Under the pieces are notes generated by a model, which was given only the letters and a program-made list of their open reading frames with translations, was not told where the DNA came from and did no database searches. Of a DNA stretch of 64,000 bases, positions 1-8,806 are shown piece by piece. The DNA lies in the NCBI GenBank assembly GCA_029243385.1, contig JAQWSC010000006.1, forward strand, positions 1-64,000, written 5' to 3'. Source of the DNA: Flavobacteriaceae bacterium. GTDB taxonomy: Bacteria; Bacteroidota; Bacteroidia; Flavobacteriales; Flavobacteriaceae. How positions within the stretch are numbered: position 1 is the stretch's first letter; every line of letters begins with the position of its first letter. The translations under genes were made by a program, and so were the position numbers.

Positions 1-18
1 ATTAAAGATTTGAGGTAG

Positions 19-53
19 TTTTAGAAAAAAACCATGACCTACTTTTTCTAAAA
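19..53. repeat. AT-rich inverted repeat near the left edge
   Basis: An 11-base arm at 19-29 (ttttagaaaaa) is matched by its reverse complement at 43-53, with a 13-base loop between. It may be the terminator-like end of a gene lying left of the window, but the gene itself is not visible. The rest of 1-128 shows no coding signal. Confidence 0.35.
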
Positions 54-128
54 GTGCAGTAGTGACGGTACTTCATTTTATAGCAATGCCTTACAATTTA
101 AAAATAGCTACTTTATATTGTTAAATAA

Positions 129-155
129 AAAAGCCACTGAAATTCAGTGGCTTTT
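129..155 (-). terminator. Rho-independent terminator of the PUL's left end
   Basis: A perfect 12-bp stem (arms 129-140 and 144-155, core gccactga/tcagtggc) with a 3-base loop. Read leftward it is followed by a T-rich run. It lies 25 bases past the stop of the T9SS protein gene at 180-1172, so it probably ends leftward transcription. The A/T flanks on both sides would let it work in either direction. Confidence 0.75.
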
Positions 156-179
156 AAAAATATTAATAATGTTAGTGCA

Positions 180-1172
180 TTATTTCTTTAAAAACTTCTT
201 AACGGAATAACCTGGAGTTTCCAAAAAGTAAAGACCTGCATTTAGGTTGCTTACGTTAATGGACTTTCCATTGAATTCTTGAGTATGTACTTTTGCTCCT
301 GATATTGAATAAATTGAAATTTGACTACCGGTATCCAAACCTGTTATTCCAAGCTCATTTTGAACAGGATTTTTTATAATATTAAATTCCAGAATTGTGG
401 GAAACTCATTTGACAAAGTGTACCCTGACATTGTGACCTTAGAAATATTTAAATTTTCAATTGACTGTGTTGGATCTGTAATTGTCTGAGATTTCATAAA
501 GCCATAAACACCTGTAGATTTAGCGGCACTAACTAAATCATCGCTAACAAATGCTGTAGTTGATTGATATGCCGCCATTGCTGTTTCTGAACCATCAGTT
601 AAATTGAATAGTTGCCCATATATTTCGGAAGTTTGTCCATCATTTCCTAATTCCAGAGTTACTTCCAGTGCAAGATCATCCCCTTGACAATCAACTATTG
701 GTAGCTTGGGATTACCTGTTAATTTTGTGCCGAAGTTTTGAAACAACATTAAGGATCCCCCAGGATTAAATGAATTATCTTGAGTTGTCATTATATAAAT
801 AGTGTTCTTAACAGTCGGATCCCCACCATTAATGTCTGCATCACTAATAAAACCTATTTCAAATAATGCTAATGTATTTTCTGGGGCAACTGAACCAGTG
901 AAATCAAACTCAACTCTAAACTTTATTTGATCCCCTGTAACACCAATAAATGGCTTACCCCATGCGGCACGCCTGTTTGAAAATGGGGTGTATATTTTTC
1001 CTATAGAAGTGTTAACATTCCATGTATTAGCTTCGAAAGTTGAGTACCAATCTGTTTGATTATAAAGGGGACCATCAGCAAAATTTTCAGCTTCAGTAAA
1101 ATTTACTGAGAACTGAGCATTTAGTGCTGTTGCACTTAAAATTATTGTAAAGAATATGTATACATTTCTCAT
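180..1172 (-). CDS. T9SS-exported protein with a GH86-associated N-terminal-type domain
   Basis: A 330-residue secreted protein of unknown activity. Residues 1-19 form a signal peptide ending in LNAQ. Residues about 20-250 match, block by block, the N-terminal domain of the GH86 protein at 2664-5411: shared blocks include VNFT, LYNQT-W, RAAW and DCQ...ALEVTL. Residues about 255-330 are a type A T9SS sorting domain (NPVQNELGI, IYSISGAKV, GLYFLE), so the protein should cross the outer membrane and be anchored or released. No catalytic motif is visible. A beta-sandwich carbohydrate-binding module is the best guess, and galactan is the likely ligand given the neighbours. It has its own -7 box, so it may be transcribed apart from the GH86 operon. 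The function is inferred from fusion and position only. Confidence 0.8.
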   Translation of the reverse strand: MRNVYIFFTIILSATALNAQFSVNFTEAENFADGPLYNQTDWYSTFEANTWNVNTSIGKIYTPFSNRRAAWGKPFIGVTGDQIKFRVEFDFTGSVAPENTLALFEIGFISDADINGGDPTVKNTIYIMTTQDNSFNPGGSLMLFQNFGTKLTGNPKLPIVDCQGDDLALEVTLELGNDGQTSEIYGQLFNLTDGSETAMAAYQSTTAFVSDDLVSAAKSTGVYGFMKSQTITDPTQSIENLNISKVTMSGYTLSNEFPTILEFNIIKNPVQNELGITGLDTGSQISIYSISGAKVHTQEFNGKSINVSNLNAGLYFLETPGYSVKKFLKK

Positions 1173-1195
1173 AATTGTTTGTTTTAAAATTTATT

Positions 1196-1203
1196 CAAAT
1201 TTA
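1196..1203 (-). promoter_or_regulatory. Candidate -7 box (TAAATTTG) for the T9SS protein gene
   Basis: Read leftward, the octamer TAAATTTG matches the Bacteroidota -7 consensus TAnnTTTG and ends 23 bases before the ATG at 1172. The same octamer precedes the GH29 gene. No well-spaced -33 TTG is present, so this is a motif call only. Confidence 0.4.
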
Positions 1204-1257
1204 ACTTAGGTAGAAACAAATTGTAGTCACAAATGTTCTAAAGTGTTGAACAAATCG

Positions 1258-2652
1258 TCAAATCCTAGGGCTTGGGCTTTTAATAAGTTTCCATTGCTGC
1301 ATCTTGGGTGTGTGTATGGAGTTTATTTGTTCTAAAAGTTGGCGCTTTCTTTTTTCTAAAGAATCTATTTTTGGTAGTGTCTCAAAATAGCTGTCCATAC
1401 TCCTTTTGATGTAGTCATAATAGGGCTTGCCCTCAATGCGTTTAAGTTTTTTGGCTAAGTGCTTATGCTTTAGACTTATTTCTTCGGGACCTGTATAATC
1501 ATTAAGATAACTGTGTCGTATAAAGGCAACTGTACGACGCTGGTATTGTGTTTGTCGATAGGCAGTACACAAACGCTTTATTTCTTGCGCCTGTATGTAT
1601 TGCGGTGTGTTTTTATATTGGCTAAGATTAATTCCATTCTTTAAATCGTAGGCATCAAAAGTTCCTATGTGTTGATTATCAATATACAAGTCATAATTTT
1701 TATTAGGTAAGCCTTCTGCTTGAAAAAGTTGCTGGTTATACAGTTCTTTAAAAGCGGTCAATGATAATGCCTCGTTAAGATTCCTTCCAAGAGGGAACGG
1801 CAAACTCATTTCAAGAGTCTGAAAGGAAATTAAGCTGTCTGAAAACTGTGCATTTTGAAGGCTTAGGTTTTGCACACGTATTTCTTGCTCATCTTGGTTT
1901 GCATCAATAGCTATTTTAGAAACCACTACAGGCGCTTCTAGTTTTGAAATAATTTCACAAAACATGATAAAATGCCCTGTTGTTCCGGGATGCACCCTGT
2001 CGTTTCCAATAATGGTAAACAAAGAATCTTTTTTAAGTTCACGCTTCATAATACTTTTCATGGGCGTGTTTAAATCAATTACTAGTGCGTCATGTTTTTC
2101 ACCTAGTTTTTTAATGTGATTCGAGCATTCAATAAGCGCATCATTGCAGCCTAAGTTGTTTTCTTTTTCAATTTTAGAGTATTGGTCGTAAATAGAGGGC
2201 GTTAACAAAATGGGTATTATACCATTTTCGATTATTTTTTCCGCTAATAATGTAGTATTTCGCTTGTAGTTAGCTAAGGCATTAACTCTTTGTTTCAAAG
2301 TTTTATCACTTGCCTTTCCCTCGAAATACAAAGTGCGACTCACATCGTTCATACCTGTCATCAGAAACACATGTGTTGGTTTATGCTTCATCACGTCTTC
2401 TTCAAAACGAGCCAGCATACCGCTGGCGTTATCTCCAGAAATTCCGCAATTGTGAAAAGAAAGGTTCAACGATGGATGACGAGTTGCGTAAAATAGTTGT
2501 AAAAATTCATGATATTGGCCACCATGGGTTATGCTATCGCCTAGAAAACAAATAACATCGCCATTTTTAAAAAATGAGGTTTGATTTTCTTGGGCATAAA
2601 TAGTGTTGAGGTAAAAGAAAAAAAAGATATAAAAGAAAGAAAAATGACGCAC
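1258..2652 (-). CDS. SGNH/GDSL-family hydrolase, secreted
   Basis: A 464-residue protein with a signal peptide (1-21, ending in IYAQ). The SGNH fold occupies about 30-235. Block I is FLGDSITHGG with nucleophile Ser40, block III is GMND with Asn102, and block V is DRVHPG with Asp218 and His221. This points to an esterase, possibly a carbohydrate deacetylase. Residues about 240-464 add a small beta region (YDLYIDNQHIGTFDAYDL) and a basic helical tail, a layout also seen in other secreted Bacteroidota and planctomycete SGNH proteins. The start codon is GTG, chosen because the signal peptide begins there. It follows the larger GH86 gene by 11 bases, so it is co-transcribed with it. Porphyran is methylated and sulfated rather than acetylated, so the substrate is unclear. 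Confidence 0.85.
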   Translation of the reverse strand: MRHFSFFYIFFFFYLNTIYAQENQTSFFKNGDVICFLGDSITHGGQYHEFLQLFYATRHPSLNLSFHNCGISGDNASGMLARFEEDVMKHKPTHVFLMTGMNDVSRTLYFEGKASDKTLKQRVNALANYKRNTTLLAEKIIENGIIPILLTPSIYDQYSKIEKENNLGCNDALIECSNHIKKLGEKHDALVIDLNTPMKSIMKRELKKDSLFTIIGNDRVHPGTTGHFIMFCEIISKLEAPVVVSKIAIDANQDEQEIRVQNLSLQNAQFSDSLISFQTLEMSLPFPLGRNLNEALSLTAFKELYNQQLFQAEGLPNKNYDLYIDNQHIGTFDAYDLKNGINLSQYKNTPQYIQAQEIKRLCTAYRQTQYQRRTVAFIRHSYLNDYTGPEEISLKHKHLAKKLKRIEGKPYYDYIKRSMDSYFETLPKIDSLEKRKRQLLEQINSIHTPKMQQWKLIKSPSPRI

Positions 2653-2663
2653 GCTAAGTTGAT

Positions 2664-5411
2664 TTATTCAATTACAAGCTTGGCATAAAGGTTTTCTGAG
2701 CTGACTATATAAACACCAACAGCTAATTGGTCAATTTCGATGTAATTTCCGTCATAAACAGTTCGATGGATTTCTTTACCGGTTAAGTTGTAAAATCTAA
2801 CTTCTTTACCCAAATGTTTTTTATCGAGATAAACAATGCCATTCGATGGGTTTGGATAAAGTATTAATTTGTTTAGCGCTTTGGGTTCAATTAATTTTTC
2901 TAACGACAGCGCGTTATTATCGTAGGTTTCCGTAACTAAAATCAACGAACTTAAATGTCCACCTGAGTCTGGAAACGAAAGGGCCACAGAAGTTGAAGCT
3001 TGTAAACTTCCCACAGGAACATCAATCTCGATCATTCCAAAAAAGTCATCTCTGTTGGCTTGATCATACCCCTTCCAATTGGTAGGAACGCTAAGTGTTT
3101 GTCCATTAACCACTACTGTGGGTGATTTTGACTTATCGTGTTTTCTCCCAATACTCATACGTAAGGTAGCATATCCAACTAAGGACGTTGGTACATTAGA
3201 AAACGTGTATACCATGGATGAATTGGCGGTGATTGCTTGAACCGTTGATTCATTGTTATTGCTGTAATGTCGGTTCAAAATAAGTGCATTGTCATAGCTA
3301 AAAGTAGTATCGTATGTATATTCTAACACAACTGTCTCATTCACCTTTAAATTGTACTTTTCTAAGACGGACGATATTGTGTGATCTGTAAATTGTGCTT
3401 CCTCTTCAGGATTGACAATCAAGGATTTTATAAGCACATCGGATATGATCGCATTTGACAGACTTTGTATTGCTAATGAAACAGATTGGTCAAAATCATC
3501 TAGGTTATTTAGTGCTACATACAGTTTATTTCCATCTCTAAAACCTTGAACTTGAACGTCGGGATTGTTAGACTTTATTTCAATTCGATCGCCAGAAACG
3601 TTTTTCCATAGTTCGTAAAAGTAAATACGATCTGTATATTCCCAACTTGTTATTTGATCTTTTGGAACACCAAAAGGAATGGGTTTAAAGAGGACCGCTT
3701 TGTATGGTAAATTATTGTTAGCTTCTGTAATGTGCCATGTTGATTTTCCTGTGGTAAAAGGAATAACAAGCTCAGTAATATCTTGACGCTCAAACAAGCC
3801 AAAAAGCATCGCGTTTTGAGATCGTATTGATTGAATGTTGCTTATGTTGGAATAGGTTGATCCCACAATGCCCCCAAACTCAGAAATCACATGCGGTTTG
3901 ACTGCTCCCCATTTTTCATAACTATAAGATTCTATTAAATCCAAAACCGCCTCCATATTGCATCCCGATCGTTTGGTGTCTTGTCCCACTTGGTTTACTC
4001 CATCGTATAGGTGCGTTGAAAAAGCATCCATATCTGCACCTGCAATGTCCATAAACATTTTCATGTTGTCATTCCAAACAGCAAAGTTATTTTTTTCAAA
4101 AGAGGGCCAAGCTGCAGCATAACCAATGACTTTCATATTTGCTAACTCGGGTGTAGCATGAATTTTACTTCCTATTTCTTTGAATACTTGAGCCATTTCT
4201 TGTTTTACCCGATTTTCAGCAGATTCTGTCCAGTCGGGTTCTGGATAAAAGTCTCGTGCGTGAACAAAAGGCTCATTCATAGGTTCGTAAAATTCAGGTC
4301 TAAAATTGACACCTACAAAATCCTTAAAATACTCAACTACCCAATCGGAAAGGGTTGTTAAATTTATTCCTTCCTCGTAAATATTATAGGGGTGTTCGGT
4401 TCCAATATATCGGTTTACCTCTCTAATTTCATTCGTTCCAGATTTTGGGCTTGGGTATACACCGACTTGTCCTTGTTCTTGAACTGCTTTAGCTGCAGGT
4501 CCCCAAAAACCTCTTCCGTGATTAGTTGCATTGTAGTCTATAAAAAAATTAGGCTCAATATCAGAACCCCCGGTTGAATGAAGGTTGAAATACTTTCCTC
4601 TATCAAGGGTTGAAATATCACCCAAGTATCTTTTAACGGCAGGATTGATACTGATGGATGAATAAGCAGTTACAGATACTTGGGTTACGTTTACATCAGA
4701 AAGCGACGAATCGTTGCCGAGATTTGCTGAACCAAAATAAGGGTAAATGTTCGATGTAGCAGCTGCGAAAATATCCGCCTGCACTCCCACATAAGAACCT
4801 AAATTACTTTCTGTTGCATCTGTCACATTTATTAGTTTTGCAGAAATAGTAGAGCTGGAGGCATTTGCTCCAAGAATAAGAGTTACCTCGACAGCTAGAG
4901 CATCACTGGCATTTGTGTTTTGACAGTCTTGAATGGTTAAATAGGCATCGGTTGTAAGACCAGAGGCATCATTATCATCCCTTAAATGGAGAATAGAGCT
5001 TGAATAATTTGTTGGATCAACTCTTGTCGATAAATAAACTTTATTTGATGTAAAAGCGGCACTAACATCACTAGCAGTTCCAAAACCAAAATTCATCAGT
5101 GGATTGTTTTGCGCTGTGAATGTTCCCGACATATTGAAATCCACCCTAAGAGTAATTGCATCACCAATATCAGATAAGGCAAATCCTTGTTGCCAAGCTG
5201 CTCGTTTCCAATTCCCTGTAGTAGAAACCATCCCCGATTGGGTGTCAACAACCCAAGTAACTGTTTGGTTACTTGAACTCCAATTCGTTTGATTGTAAAG
5301 CGCTCCATTTGTAAACCCCTCTTGAGCAGTAAAGTTCACTACATTTTGTGCATTTGTAAAGAACGAAAAGCAGTACACAAAAATCAGTAGTTTAAAATAA
5401 TAATGTTTCAT
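2664..5411 (-). CDS. GH86 beta-agarase/porphyranase with extra N-terminal domain and T9SS signal
   Basis: A 915-residue endo-acting galactanase of family GH86, which cleaves beta-linkages in agar or porphyran by a retaining mechanism. A signal peptide (1-22) is followed by a domain at about 23-250 shared with the protein at 180-1172. The GH86 region, about 255-840, opens with RYLGDISTLDRGKYF. The likely acid/base is Glu380 in FYEPMNEPF and the likely nucleophile is Glu511 in ISEFGG. Residues about 845-915 are a T9SS sorting domain (LYPNPSNGIVYL, GVYIVSS). It should therefore act at or outside the cell surface, making oligosaccharides for the SusCD transporter. Its stop lies 11 bases before the SGNH gene and its start 4 bases after the second GH86 gene. 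Porphyran is preferred over agarose only because of the sulfatases nearby. Confidence 0.93.
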   Translation of the reverse strand: MKHYYFKLLIFVYCFSFFTNAQNVVNFTAQEGFTNGALYNQTNWSSSNQTVTWVVDTQSGMVSTTGNWKRAAWQQGFALSDIGDAITLRVDFNMSGTFTAQNNPLMNFGFGTASDVSAAFTSNKVYLSTRVDPTNYSSSILHLRDDNDASGLTTDAYLTIQDCQNTNASDALAVEVTLILGANASSSTISAKLINVTDATESNLGSYVGVQADIFAAATSNIYPYFGSANLGNDSSLSDVNVTQVSVTAYSSISINPAVKRYLGDISTLDRGKYFNLHSTGGSDIEPNFFIDYNATNHGRGFWGPAAKAVQEQGQVGVYPSPKSGTNEIREVNRYIGTEHPYNIYEEGINLTTLSDWVVEYFKDFVGVNFRPEFYEPMNEPFVHARDFYPEPDWTESAENRVKQEMAQVFKEIGSKIHATPELANMKVIGYAAAWPSFEKNNFAVWNDNMKMFMDIAGADMDAFSTHLYDGVNQVGQDTKRSGCNMEAVLDLIESYSYEKWGAVKPHVISEFGGIVGSTYSNISNIQSIRSQNAMLFGLFERQDITELVIPFTTGKSTWHITEANNNLPYKAVLFKPIPFGVPKDQITSWEYTDRIYFYELWKNVSGDRIEIKSNNPDVQVQGFRDGNKLYVALNNLDDFDQSVSLAIQSLSNAIISDVLIKSLIVNPEEEAQFTDHTISSVLEKYNLKVNETVVLEYTYDTTFSYDNALILNRHYSNNNESTVQAITANSSMVYTFSNVPTSLVGYATLRMSIGRKHDKSKSPTVVVNGQTLSVPTNWKGYDQANRDDFFGMIEIDVPVGSLQASTSVALSFPDSGGHLSSLILVTETYDNNALSLEKLIEPKALNKLILYPNPSNGIVYLDKKHLGKEVRFYNLTGKEIHRTVYDGNYIEIDQLAVGVYIVSSENLYAKLVIE

Positions 5412-5415
5412 TCAC

Positions 5416-7200
5416 TTAATATTTAACATCCAATATTAATGTGCTCAAATGACCTCCACTATCTGGAAAACTAATGTGAACATTATTATTTTCTTTAATT
5501 AGCTCGACGGGAACGGGGATTTCTATAGCACCAAAGAATTTCTTTCGATTTGCTTGATCATATCCTTTCCAATTAAACGGTACTGGGATATTGACACCAT
5601 TTATTTTAATTAACGGACGTTTGGATAAATCATGCGTTCGACCAATACTCATAGATAAACTTGCTTCAATAACATCTGATTTAACCTCATTGAAAACATA
5701 GGCTATCTTTTTATGAGCTTCTATTGGAGCAAGAAACTCTTTCGAATAATACCTAGTTTCCGTTACTTTCTTCGATAAATTAAGTGGTTTTTTTAGTGAA
5801 TATGTCAAAACTATAGTTTCTGCTACATTTAAAAAAAATTCACTTGGAATTGATGGAACTATTGTTTCGAAGTAATGTGGCAAATCGTCCTCAAACACAG
5901 TTAATGATTTTACATAGATACTTTGAACGCTATTTTCAACTCCGTTGAGTTGAAAATTAATTTTTTGTGGACTTTCAGCTAAATTATTTAACGCAATATA
6001 AAGCTGTTTGTCATGAGTAAAGGCCTGCACTTGTATGTCTGGGTTAGAGGTGGTAACAAAAACGCGTTTGCCCTTTACGTCTTTCCATAAATCATAAAAA
6101 TGAATTCGATTGGTGTACACCCAACCCGAAATTTCGCTTTTTGGAACGCCCATGTTTTCAGGACGCCAAAGAACCGCTTTGTAGGGTAAAAAATTATTCT
6201 GTTTTGTTATATGCCAACTGGCCTCATCTGTGTTAAATGGAATCGAAATTTCCAAGCGATCTTCTCTGTCCATCAGCCCAAAAATCATTGCGTTTTGTGA
6301 ACGAATGGACTGCATGTTACGGATAAGTGTAAATTCCTTTTTGACAATACCACCGTATTCCGTTATGGCATGGGGCTTCACAAAGCCCCAGCGGTTAAAG
6401 CTATAAGTTTCTATCATATCCATGATGGCTTCGTTATTGCTTCCTTGGCGCTTATTGTTTTGCCCCGCTTGATTTACTCCATCGTAGAGGTGATACGATA
6501 TGGCGTCCATCTCATTACCTGCGATATCCAAAAAGAGGCCCATATTTGTTTCCCAGTTGTTGAAGTCTTTTAACTCAAAGGAAGGCCATGCAGCTCCATA
6601 CCCCATTACTTTCATGTTTTTTAAGGTGGGTTCTGCGTGTATTTTTGCAGCAATAGCTAGATACATTTTCGACATTTCAGTTTTGACACGTAATTCAGCC
6701 TCAGGATCCCAGTCTTTTTCGCTATAAAAATCTTTTGCATGTACAAAAGGCTCATTCATGGGCTCGTACCACAATGGACGTGCCTTCTCGTCCATATTTT
6801 TAAAATATTGCACAGCCCAATCAGAAAAGCCCTCAATATCAACACCTTCTTTATATAAATTTCGCGGGTGCTCTGTAGCAACAAAGCGTTTTACAGACTT
6901 AATTTTTTTTCCTTTTTTTTCTTTTGCTTTAGGGTAAACCCCAACTTGCCCCTTTAATTTTTTTGCATCAATGCCTGGGCCATAAAAACCTCTTCCTGAT
7001 GGTGTAACATTATATTCTTCATAAAAAGATTTATGTATAGGCTTATTCGCAAATGGAGCTGAGTGAATCACAAAATACTTTGATCGATCTAACTCTGAAA
7101 CATCTCCAATAAAACGTTGTATCGAAACATCCACTGTAACCAGGTTTTCCTGACTAAAAGCTGATTGGAAACATAAAATTAGAAAAAATAAGTACTTCAA
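5416..7200 (-). CDS. GH86 beta-agarase/porphyranase without T9SS signal
   Basis: A 594-residue paralogue of the neighbouring GH86. The signal peptide (1-16, ending in FSQ) leads straight into the GH86 domain (RFIGDVSELDRSKYF). The predicted acid/base is Glu150 (WYEPMNEPF) and the nucleophile Glu281 (ITEYGG). It has neither the extra N-terminal domain nor the sorting domain, so it is probably periplasmic and would shorten imported oligosaccharides. The start is TTG at 7200: no ATG exists upstream in frame, and the signal peptide begins exactly there. It follows the glycan-binding lipoprotein gene by 27 bases and precedes the other GH86 gene by 4. The catalytic motifs are intact, so both copies should be active. 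Confidence 0.93.
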   Translation of the reverse strand: MKYLFFLILCFQSAFSQENLVTVDVSIQRFIGDVSELDRSKYFVIHSAPFANKPIHKSFYEEYNVTPSGRGFYGPGIDAKKLKGQVGVYPKAKEKKGKKIKSVKRFVATEHPRNLYKEGVDIEGFSDWAVQYFKNMDEKARPLWYEPMNEPFVHAKDFYSEKDWDPEAELRVKTEMSKMYLAIAAKIHAEPTLKNMKVMGYGAAWPSFELKDFNNWETNMGLFLDIAGNEMDAISYHLYDGVNQAGQNNKRQGSNNEAIMDMIETYSFNRWGFVKPHAITEYGGIVKKEFTLIRNMQSIRSQNAMIFGLMDREDRLEISIPFNTDEASWHITKQNNFLPYKAVLWRPENMGVPKSEISGWVYTNRIHFYDLWKDVKGKRVFVTTSNPDIQVQAFTHDKQLYIALNNLAESPQKINFQLNGVENSVQSIYVKSLTVFEDDLPHYFETIVPSIPSEFFLNVAETIVLTYSLKKPLNLSKKVTETRYYSKEFLAPIEAHKKIAYVFNEVKSDVIEASLSMSIGRTHDLSKRPLIKINGVNIPVPFNWKGYDQANRKKFFGAIEIPVPVELIKENNNVHISFPDSGGHLSTLILDVKY

Positions 7201-7227
7201 AATTTGAAATTGTTCTTTACTCGTAAA

Positions 7228-8766
7228 TCACTCTGGAGTGTAAACTTTGACATCATCGATGTAAATAACTCCCTTCTTTTGATACCTGAAAGCAACAAAA
7301 TAATTTCCAGTCTCTGGCGCTGTCCATACCTTGTTTGCCTCTTTATTAATAGTTATCCATTCCCCTCTTGGTAAATCTGACATTCCTGTCCAAAATTGGG
7401 TGCTAGGAAATGGTGCTTCAGAATAAAATATCCAGGGCCCAATAGATCCATCGGAATAAGAGGAATCAATCCAAACTTTAAATTCCAAAGTGACCTTTTG
7501 GCCTTGATCTAAATGAAAAAGAGATCCCTCATTCCAACTCCATGCTCTTGTCCATTTGCCATCTTCAGTTGCTTCCATTCGCATACTGTATAAACCAGTT
7601 GCTGCCTTTTCGTCTGTAAAGCTAATCTCACTTGATGCTAAATTATCAGATGCTGCTGACCATCCAGACCCTCCATCTTCAAACCCATAAATATTGTTGT
7701 TTGCAATGTTTTGAGGAAAATATAAACTTACCATTTGGTCATCAAACGACTCTGCTGGAATGTCGTTAACACGAGTTAAAACACCCTCACTGTCATTATA
7801 CGAAAGGTATGCTGTTTTATCACTTTTGATGTTTATCTCAGTTTCAATATCCACAATTCTGTTATCATCAGAGTTGATAGACACCTTTAATATTACATAT
7901 TCCACTCCATTTTCATCAGCCAAAGTAAAATGTGGTAGTAGATCTTCAGATGAATTTAATGGGAGGTCATAAGACAGTTGAATTACACCACTTTCATCTT
8001 CTGTAATACTTTTAATCGTTGGTGGATCAATATTTTCAATTACATTGATATAGCTTTCGAGATGTAAGGTATCTTTCGCTCCTTCTGGAAACTGACGCCA
8101 ACTGACTAGCGTTAAATCATAGACACCTATTGATGGGTAGGAAACACTAATGTTCTTAACAAGTTCGTCTTCGTCAACACTGATTCCGCCTGCTGAAGAA
8201 GGCTCACCGCTGGGCAGGGTCCATTTTCTGCGATTTGGCGCTCCCAAAGAAGCATCCTTAAAGTTAATTGTTCCACCTTCATACATCGTTATTTGCTCGG
8301 GTTTAATTTCAGAAAAACCTGATTCAATTGACGTAATTTCGAGTTTGGTTTGAATGTGATCCAAAACAGTCACGTTAAAGGTCGTGTCTAGCGTTATGGA
8401 GTCAACTTCAAAATCAGATTTTAAGTTAACTTCATAATTTCCTGGCTCAAAAAAACGAACATGGATCAAATCTAAATTTTTTGAAGTATAAATTTTTCCT
8501 TTTACCGAAGCATTTAAGTTTGGTGTTTCTCCATCCAAATTAGTTATTGTCGATGATACGGGTAACGTCCATGAACGGCTTGTCACTCCTTTGGACAAAT
8601 CGGCAAAAGAAGTCATATTTCCGCGCTCAATTCGCTTATTGCCTGACGCGACAGCAACAGCGTCAGAAAATTGATTTGCTTCGGGTGTGTCATAATCCTT
8701 TTCACAAGAAAGCACTACCACCATAACAAGAAAGAAAATCGCTGTATTGTTGATATATTTTTTCAT
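7228..8766 (-). CDS. Surface glycan-binding lipoprotein (SusE/F position), PKD-type
   Basis: A 512-residue lipoprotein lying directly after susD, where the surface glycan-binding protein of a PUL normally sits. The ATG at 8766 is preferred over one 12 codons upstream because it gives a clean lipoprotein signal with Cys about 20 residues in (VVVLSCEKDY). Two PKD-like beta domains fill about 60-260 (WTLPVSS and KWTLPSGEP cores). A third Ig-like segment follows, and a C-terminal jelly-roll of about 145 residues begins GFEDGGSGW and ends YIDDVKVY, typical of carbohydrate-binding modules. It probably captures the galactan at the surface and hands it to SusCD. The PKD domains would act as spacers. 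The ligand is inferred from the neighbours. Confidence 0.85.
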   Translation of the reverse strand: MKKYINNTAIFFLVMVVVLSCEKDYDTPEANQFSDAVAVASGNKRIERGNMTSFADLSKGVTSRSWTLPVSSTITNLDGETPNLNASVKGKIYTSKNLDLIHVRFFEPGNYEVNLKSDFEVDSITLDTTFNVTVLDHIQTKLEITSIESGFSEIKPEQITMYEGGTINFKDASLGAPNRRKWTLPSGEPSSAGGISVDEDELVKNISVSYPSIGVYDLTLVSWRQFPEGAKDTLHLESYINVIENIDPPTIKSITEDESGVIQLSYDLPLNSSEDLLPHFTLADENGVEYVILKVSINSDDNRIVDIETEINIKSDKTAYLSYNDSEGVLTRVNDIPAESFDDQMVSLYFPQNIANNNIYGFEDGGSGWSAASDNLASSEISFTDEKAATGLYSMRMEATEDGKWTRAWSWNEGSLFHLDQGQKVTLEFKVWIDSSYSDGSIGPWIFYSEAPFPSTQFWTGMSDLPRGEWITINKEANKVWTAPETGNYFVAFRYQKKGVIYIDDVKVYTPE

Positions 8767-8806
8767 CACTTGATTTTGTTTAAACTCATTTATTTTTTTC
8801 ATATTA

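Noticed and set aside
180-1172. Reading the T9SS protein as a truncated GH86 remnant
   Set aside because: The GH86 catalytic motifs are missing, but the protein has its own signal peptide, its own promoter box and a complete sorting domain with no frameshift, so it looks like an intact gene.
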